The translations under genes were made by a program, and so were the position numbers. Positions 36,353 through 36,741 of a DNA stretch of 36,741 bases are shown here, piece after piece (position 1 is the first letter of the stretch; every line of letters begins with the position of its first letter). The notes beneath the pieces are model-generated. The model did no database searches and was not told where the DNA came from. It saw only the letters and a list, made by a program, of their open reading frames with translations. Source of the stretch: Variovorax sp. CAN15. Its GTDB lineage: Bacteria > Pseudomonadota > Gammaproteobacteria > Burkholderiales > Burkholderiaceae_C. The DNA lies in assembly GCF_030462475.1 (NCBI RefSeq), contig NZ_JASMRZ010000002.1, positions 296,574 to 333,314 on the forward strand. Reading direction: 5' to 3'.

Positions 36353-36741
36353 ATGGCAGAGACCGCAGCGTCAACGGCAGCAACCAGGCAAGGACAGGCG
36401 CCCCAGCTTCAGGGCGCGGGCGCGCTGCTGGAGGTCGTGACCTTCAAGCTGGGCGAGGAAGAGTACGGCATAGACATCCAGAAGGTTCAGGAGCTGCGCG
36501 GGTACGACGCGGTGACGCGGATTGCGAACGCGCCGGAGTACATCAAGGGGGTGGTGAACCTGCGCGGGATCATCGTTCCGATCATCGACATGCGCATCAA
36601 GTTCAAGCTTGGGGAGCCGACGTACGACCAGTTCACGGTGGTGATCGTGCTGAACATAGGAGGTCGGGTGGTGGGGATGGTGGTGGACAGCGTGTCGATC
36701 AGCTTGTCCTCCGCGTCGGAGGGCGTGGCGTGGGCCAGCAG
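36353..36741 (+). CDS. cheW: CheW-like chemotaxis coupling protein (partial, C-terminus beyond window)
   Basis: The first 129 codons of a CheW protein, which links chemoreceptors to the kinase CheA. A low-complexity start of about 25 residues leads to [59 protein letters not shown], then [22 protein letters not shown], all strongly CheW-like. After residue 115 the family's SDV...L.......I.PAPE stretch is not recognisable: the last 44 bases read [19 protein letters not shown] precedes the ATG. Two ATA codons and a GGA-GGT pair are unusual for this GC-rich region. It lies 33 bases after flgJ, where flgK might be expected. Confidence 0.85.
   Translation, partial: MAETAASTAATRQGQAPQLQGAGALLEVVTFKLGEEEYGIDIQKVQELRGYDAVTRIANAPEYIKGVVNLRGIIVPIIDMRIKFKLGEPTYDQFTVVIVLNIGGRVVGMVVDSVSISLSSASEGVAWAS

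Noticed and set aside
36698..36741. Start of a minus-strand gene at the right edge explaining the odd CheW tail
   Set aside because: The reverse strand is open for about 15 codons, but this is far too short to support a gene or an inversion.

Overview
The window reads as a stretch of chromosome from a high-GC, flagellated betaproteobacterium of the Burkholderiales, most likely Comamonadaceae and close to Variovorax. This rests on protein character, GC-rich codon use, a FabV-type enoyl reductase, the fkpB-ispH pair, and two intergenic repeat types that I recall as typical of this family. No phage, plasmid, insertion sequence or CRISPR array was seen. Gene starts were chosen by hand from ribosome binding sites, overlaps and family lengths.

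Layout. 1-4312 (minus): end of a cytochrome bo-type quinol oxidase operon, cyoA-cyoB-cyoC-cyoD followed by a SURF1-like assembly factor cut by the window edge. A divergent MFS transporter (4492-5832) ends in a clear terminator. 5900-6924: a HAD phosphatase and a small unknown protein. 6867-11030 (minus): a polar amino acid ABC transporter operon (binding protein, two permeases, ATPase) translationally coupled to a 2-oxoglutarate/Fe(II)-type oxygenase; an inverted REP-like pair lies inside it. 11214-14130: fabV, a group II truncated globin and a ferredoxin reductase-like flavoprotein. 14145-15478 (minus): radC and an Smr protein. 15585-17955: fkpB-ispH-PLP dehydratase, overlapping end to end. 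18101-19579: serS, its terminator, and a tRNA-Ser(CGA). 19679-24206: an I78-like inhibitor lipoprotein; an unusual protein with nine 12-residue Trp-Cys repeats; and a 1106-residue CHASE-PAS-GAF-GGDEF-EAL protein with a perfect FNR/ANR box placed for class II activation. 24744-25538: an Sfp-type phosphopantetheinyl transferase.

25730-36741 is a flagellar region. On the minus strand are flgA and then flgM-flgN-(YadA-anchor protein)-(OmpR-type regulator), the latter set preceded by a textbook FliA (sigma-28) promoter. On the plus strand are flgBCDEFGHIJ and the start of a cheW-like gene cut by the window end.

The items most worth a second look are the Trp-Cys repeat protein (20058-20381), the anchor-only trimeric autotransporter inside the flgMN operon (26601-27023), the FNR-box/c-di-GMP enzyme pair (24381-24394), and flgI, whose 5' end is made of a dispersed hairpin repeat (34117-34233).
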